DNA from: JBOGJG01 sp050747825
GTDB taxonomy: Bacteria > Acidobacteriota > UBA6911 > RPQK01 > JBOGJG01
NCBI GenBank assembly: GCA_050747825.1
Contig: JBOGJG010000034.1
Location: forward strand, 1-8,251
DNA length: 8,251 bases
Reading direction: 5' to 3'
Shown here: positions 5,662 through 8,251 of the stretch, piece after piece
Layout of the letters: every line of letters starts with the position of its first letter
Position numbering within the stretch: position 1 is the first letter of the stretch
The notes under the pieces: model-generated
Databases searched by the model: none
What the model saw: only the letters and a program-made list of their open reading frames with translations
Told to the model about the DNA's origin: nothing
Translations under genes and position numbers: made by a program

Positions 5662-7021
5662 CGGGTTCTTGCTCCGGAAAGACGGTTCGCAGATCCAGCA
5701 CCAGCCAGTCTTCCTCAATGCGCGCGAGAATGGGGGTCTGATATTCTCGAAGGAGTTTCTCCAGAGCGTTTACGGAGAAGCTGCGAGAACGAACCCGCAG
5801 GAGGCAGGTGGGTACGGGTTCCTCTGGAGCAGAGCCGCCGCCGATCACTGAATGGCCGTTTGCCAGTTCAGCTTCAAATAAACGCGGATCCAGTTCGGAT
5901 TTCAGCTTTTCCGACCGCTCTTCAATCTGTTCGACGTTCGCCAGCAGCATGCGGTAGATCGGGAGTGTCTCGATGTAGGTCCCCTTCTCGTATTCGATCA
6001 TGGTCCATTCCAGGGTTGCATAGGTCACTTTATCGACGCGGCAGGCTCGCATGAGCGGATTCTTGCGAATGGCGGCGACCAGATCACGGCGTCCCACAAT
6101 GATACCGGCCTGAGGTCCACCCAGAAGTTTGTCGCCGCTGAAGCAGACGAGGTCGAGTCCCTGGCCGAGCAGCCGCTGGACGGTGGGCTCATCCCTGAGG
6201 ATGGGCTGCGAGACTGGGAAAAGGTAGCCGCTGCCGGCATCTTCAACCAGAGGAATCCTTGACCCGCGGGCCAGTTCTACCAACTCCTGAACCTCCGGCC
6301 GATGGGTGAAGCCCACGATCTTGTAGTTGCTGGGATGGACGCGCAAAATCAAAGCCACGTTTTCATCGATGGCCTGGCGGTAATCGCCAATCTTAGTCTT
6401 GTTGGTCGTTCCTACTTCCTTCAGGACGGCTCCACTGGCCTCCATAATGGCGGGGAGGCGAAAGGATCCACCAATCTCGATCAATTCGCCGCGGGAAACA
6501 ATAACTTTCTTTCCTTTGGCCAGCGTGTTCAGGATGAGAAATACGGCCGCGGCGCTGTTATTGCAGACGGTGGCCGCTTCACAATCGAGAAGCCGGGTCA
6601 TCCGGCGCTCGAAATGCAAGTCACGGTGGCCGCGCCTGCCTTCGGCCAGATTGTATTCCAGGTTGGAATAAGAGGTGGCCAGTTCCTTCATGACCTCCGC
6701 AATCAGCGGGGAAATCGGGGCGCGCCCGACATTCGTATGAATGATGACCCCGCTTGCATTGATCACTTTGCGCAGCGACGGAGAAAACCTTTGCGCCAGG
6801 TTTGCCTGTACCGCATGCTCAAGATGCAAAATCTTCGATTTGAAGTCCGCTTCCGAGATCTGCCCGCTGCGAACCGCGGTCCTGAGCGTCTCAAGATAAC
6901 GGGTGATTTCAGAGAGCACCAGGTCTCTTGAATAAGTGAGTGTCAGTTCTCTCAGAGATTCTCGCTGGAGTAACTGATCCACTGATGGAATGCGTCTCAG
7001 GATGTCAGTGTGAGAAGACAC
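5606..7021 (-). CDS. selA: L-seryl-tRNA(Sec) selenium transferase
   Basis: A 471-residue PLP-dependent enzyme that converts Ser-tRNA(Sec) to selenocysteinyl-tRNA(Sec) using selenophosphate. Landmarks in order: N-terminal RIPSVDQLL (tRNA-binding region), NASGVIIHTNVGRAP (about 88-102), YSNLEYNLAEGRRGHR, VCNNSAAAVFLILN, RGELIEIGGSFRLP and EVGTTNKT. The PLP-binding lysine follows in VCFSGDKLLGGPQAG (Lys298). Length is normal. The start is GTG 7021; the conserved N-terminal motif begins ten residues later, so no later start fits. There is no ribosome-binding site, but TATAAT sits six bases upstream, compatible with a leaderless mRNA. The last 56 bases are coding on both strands because it converges on rnr. 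No selB, selD or selC is in the window. Confidence 0.96.
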   Translation of the reverse strand: MSSHTDILRRIPSVDQLLQRESLRELTLTYSRDLVLSEITRYLETLRTAVRSGQISEADFKSKILHLEHAVQANLAQRFSPSLRKVINASGVIIHTNVGRAPISPLIAEVMKELATSYSNLEYNLAEGRRGHRDLHFERRMTRLLDCEAATVCNNSAAAVFLILNTLAKGKKVIVSRGELIEIGGSFRLPAIMEASGAVLKEVGTTNKTKIGDYRQAIDENVALILRVHPSNYKIVGFTHRPEVQELVELARGSRIPLVEDAGSGYLFPVSQPILRDEPTVQRLLGQGLDLVCFSGDKLLGGPQAGIIVGRRDLVAAIRKNPLMRACRVDKVTYATLEWTMIEYEKGTYIETLPIYRMLLANVEQIEERSEKLKSELDPRLFEAELANGHSVIGGGSAPEEPVPTCLLRVRSRSFSVNALEKLLREYQTPILARIEEDWLVLDLRTVFPEQEPVILSAFASIAAQDHSSAP

Positions 7022-7027
7022 GCAGAG

Positions 7028-7033
7028 ATTATA
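7028..7033 (-). promoter_or_regulatory. Perfect -10 box adjoining the selA start (leaderless promoter candidate)
   Basis: TATAAT on the minus strand (7033-7028) is followed by six bases, CTCTGC, and then the GTG start at 7021. Transcription normally begins about seven bases after the -10 box, which would be the G of GTG. No good -35 hexamer is seen at 16-18 bases upstream. Confidence 0.5.
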
Positions 7034-7096
7034 ACTCGCAAAGCACTCACACGGCCGTCTTTTAGGCGAGAGAGCACCGTATGGAGATTAATTTAC

Positions 7097-7118
7097 GAAT
7101 CTAAAAGATTTTCGATTC
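7097..7118 (-). terminator. Weak hairpin between cspA-like gene and selA
   Basis: On the minus strand GAATC and GATTC pair across AT-rich sequence, with possible extra A-T pairs (AAAA/TTTT). The hairpin is short, low in GC and not followed by a U run, so it is at best a poor terminator for the cold-shock gene. Confidence 0.2.
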
Positions 7119-7139
7119 TGATTGATTAAGGATGGGAAT

Positions 7140-7349
7140 TTAAATAACTTTGGAGACGTTCTCAGCCTGTGGTCCGCGAGGGCCTTCTCTTAATTCAAAT
7201 TCAACAGGCTGGCCTTCCTTCAGCGTCCTGTAGCCCTCTTCCTGAATCGACGTGTAATGCACGAAGACGTCCCGGTCGGAGCCGTCGTACTGAATGAATC
7301 CGTAGCCTTTGGCATTATTGAACCATTTCACTTTGCCAGTTGTTTTCAT
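7140..7349 (-). CDS. CspA-family cold-shock protein
   Basis: A 69-residue single cold-shock domain protein of normal length that binds single-stranded RNA or DNA and acts as an RNA chaperone in the cytoplasm. The sequence opens GKVKWFNNAKGYGFIQ with RNP1 (KGYGFIQ, residues 14-20), then RNP2-type VFVHY (28-32), and ends GPQAENVSKVI. The start ATG 7349 is preceded by GGAGGAG at 7361-7355, a strong ribosome-binding site about five bases away. It is transcribed toward selA, 118 bases downstream, but selA appears to have its own promoter. A long untranslated leader is likely. Which paralogue (A, B, C and so on) it is cannot be told. Confidence 0.96.
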   Translation of the reverse strand: MKTTGKVKWFNNAKGYGFIQYDGSDRDVFVHYTSIQEEGYRTLKEGQPVEFELREGPRGPQAENVSKVI

Positions 7350-7361
7350 GTGTTCTCCTCC

Positions 7362-7723
7362 CCCAAATAACCTTGTGACTTCAGAGTGATTATTGTTGTG
7401 GAAATTCTCGGAAATAGCTAAGAGCCGCCGTGGGAAAAATCCTTAACACACCCCAAACACCCCATGAATAAGTAATGGCGGAGAATGTAGCCGAAGGATT
7501 TGTTCAATGTCAAGACATTTCTAATAGGAGGCATTCGCGCTGTAGCCCCCTTCGGGCAGAGTTCAAATTTTGACCGGGAGAATTTCGGCCAAAAAGCCGA
7601 GAAGGCCGATCAAATACCCGCTGGGCAGCCCAAGGCCTCTCCTTTTTCAAGTTTTGAGCCGCCTTAAAAAGACACCTCTGCTCAGATCTGGGTTCCTTTA
7701 ATTGGTGGCTGGAGAGTGGGACT
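7362..7723. other. Non-coding region between the cold-shock gene and the transposase remnant
   Basis: I see no gene here. The left half holds the presumed cold-shock leader and its promoter. The right half (about 7540-7723) lies downstream of the transposase stop and probably includes the end of the insertion sequence. It contains the inverted repeat TTCGGC-CAAAAA-GCCGAG around 7586-7603 and the near-palindrome TCAAATTTTGA at 7563-7573. I could not find a convincing terminal inverted repeat or target duplication. Confidence 0.35.
7484..7513 (-). promoter_or_regulatory. Candidate promoter for the cold-shock gene
   Basis: On the minus strand a perfect TTGACA (7513-7508) is followed after 18 bases by TACATT (7489-7484). 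Transcription would begin near 7477, leaving a leader of about 128 nt before the ATG at 7349. Long leaders are a feature of cold-shock mRNAs and are used for temperature control. The -10 box is imperfect. Confidence 0.42.
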
Positions 7724-8032
7724 TTAGGCAGCCCGTTGAACCAGCGAACGCATCTTCTCTTTTTGGCCGGCCTTAATGTGACCCACGGCTAATGCCAGCA
7801 TGACCATCAGGGCCAGCCCCACCCGCAACTCCATTTTCTTCTTGCCCCGGTTGTAGTGCACTTCAAAATTAAAGCTGGTATCCAGCCGGCTGTTGACTCT
7901 CTCCACCGCCGTTCGTTTCTTATACTCTCTGGCCCAGGCGTAGCTGCTGCGAGCGAGAGGGACAAAGTTCCGGGGGTCTTTTCCAAGGAAATGCGCACCA
8001 CTCGGCCCTAGCCTAACTTCGACACTCCGCTG
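7724..8032 (-). pseudogene. C-terminal remnant of a DDE transposase
   Basis: From about 7999 down to the TAA at 7726-7724 the minus strand encodes FLGKDPRNFVPLARSSYAW, then YKKRTAVERVNSRLD and ELRVGLALMVMLALAVGH. This is the tail of an IS4/IS1182-like DDE transposase. The Glu in TAVERVNSRL is the likely third catalytic acid and is followed by a hydrophobic helix. Only about 90-100 residues of a protein normally above 400 are present. The same frame runs open to 8221, but beyond about 8032 it loses all resemblance and lies across the start of a plus-strand gene, so the transposase is truncated at its N-terminal side. I cannot name the IS family with certainty. Confidence 0.75.
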
Positions 8033-8144
8033 AGTAAAATCTTTTATTTGTGAGGGGTTGCACGCCACTACGACCTTCGAGATATCTGGATCAACTGGCT
8101 CAGTTCGATCCTCGGCATGACTGTATGTCTGCTCATGAGGAGAA

Positions 8145-8251
8145 ATGCGGCAACTGATCACGCTCGCGCTCTTGCTGTGGCTGAGTAACGGCGGGCAGGC
8201 CAGTGGTAGCGCGGATTCCAAACTCGGCCCGAAAAATGTCTTGCTGTTTAC
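8145..8251 (+). CDS. Start of a secreted or membrane-anchored protein (partial)
   Basis: The first 35 codons of an ORF cut off by the window end. It starts at ATG 8145 with GAGGAG at 8137-8142 just upstream (close spacing). It begins MRQLITLALLLWLSNGGQAS, which has a positive charge, a Leu-rich hydrophobic core and a small-residue QAS cleavage-type site: a likely Sec signal peptide. The next residues, KLGPKNVLLF, look like the beta strand that opens a periplasmic-binding-like or sensor domain, but this is too little to assign a function. It faces away from the transposase remnant. Confidence 0.55.
   Translation, partial: MRQLITLALLLWLSNGGQASGSADSKLGPKNVLLF

Noticed and set aside
6302..6931. 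Plus-strand ORF of 209 codons
   Set aside because: Antisense shadow of selA, which has a complete set of family motifs.
8033..8221. N-terminal extension of the transposase frame
   Set aside because: It has no transposase resemblance and overlaps a better plus-strand start with a signal peptide.

Overview
The window looks like a chromosomal segment of a free-living, probably soil or sediment, Gram-negative bacterium. The Acidobacteriota are my best guess, but this rests only on the overall look of the proteins and repeats and is not demonstrated. The right part (about 2158-7349) is orderly and mostly intact. The left part (1-1930) and the extreme right (7724-8032) hold repeats, decayed recombinases and mobile-element debris.

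Left part. A heptamer tandem repeat (77-232) closed by an inverted copy is followed by a short PilZ-like fragment (309-434) and a complete tRNA-Leu(CAG) on the minus strand (470-557). Next comes what I read as the wreck of an integron on the minus strand. The last 53 codons of an integron-type tyrosine integrase (1401-1559) lie upstream of a DUF4160 gene with a small frameshift (995-1239) and an overlapping intact DUF2442 gene (724-1047). The last codons of the DUF2442 gene run into an attC-like imperfect palindrome (707-772). The palindrome has RYYYAAC/GTTRRRY ends and two extrahelical bases whose placement matches the orientation of the gene. To the right, on the plus strand, are the frameshifted tail of one tyrosine recombinase (1600-1744) and the decayed head of a second (1741-1930), joined by an ATGA overlap. 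This arrangement recalls multi-recombinase elements.

Middle. A two-gene operon encodes a D-2-hydroxyacid dehydrogenase that has lost its whole NAD-binding fold by an in-frame deletion (2158-2811), and an intact HpcH/HpaI-type 2-oxo-acid aldolase (2808-3593) that starts at TTG inside the stop codon of the first gene. RNase R (3610-5661) follows on the same strand.

Right part. SelA, the selenium transferase of selenocysteine synthesis (5606-7021, minus), converges on rnr with a 56-bp coding overlap and has a TATAAT box placed as if for a leaderless mRNA. A CspA-type cold-shock protein (7140-7349, minus) has a strong ribosome-binding site and a candidate promoter about 130 nt upstream, giving the long leader typical of the family. 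A transposase tail (7724-8032, minus) and the start of a secreted or membrane-anchored protein (8145 onward, plus) close the window.

The most interesting point is the apparent one-cassette integron relic, in which a DUF4160-DUF2442 pair sits between an attC-like site and a same-strand intI remnant.
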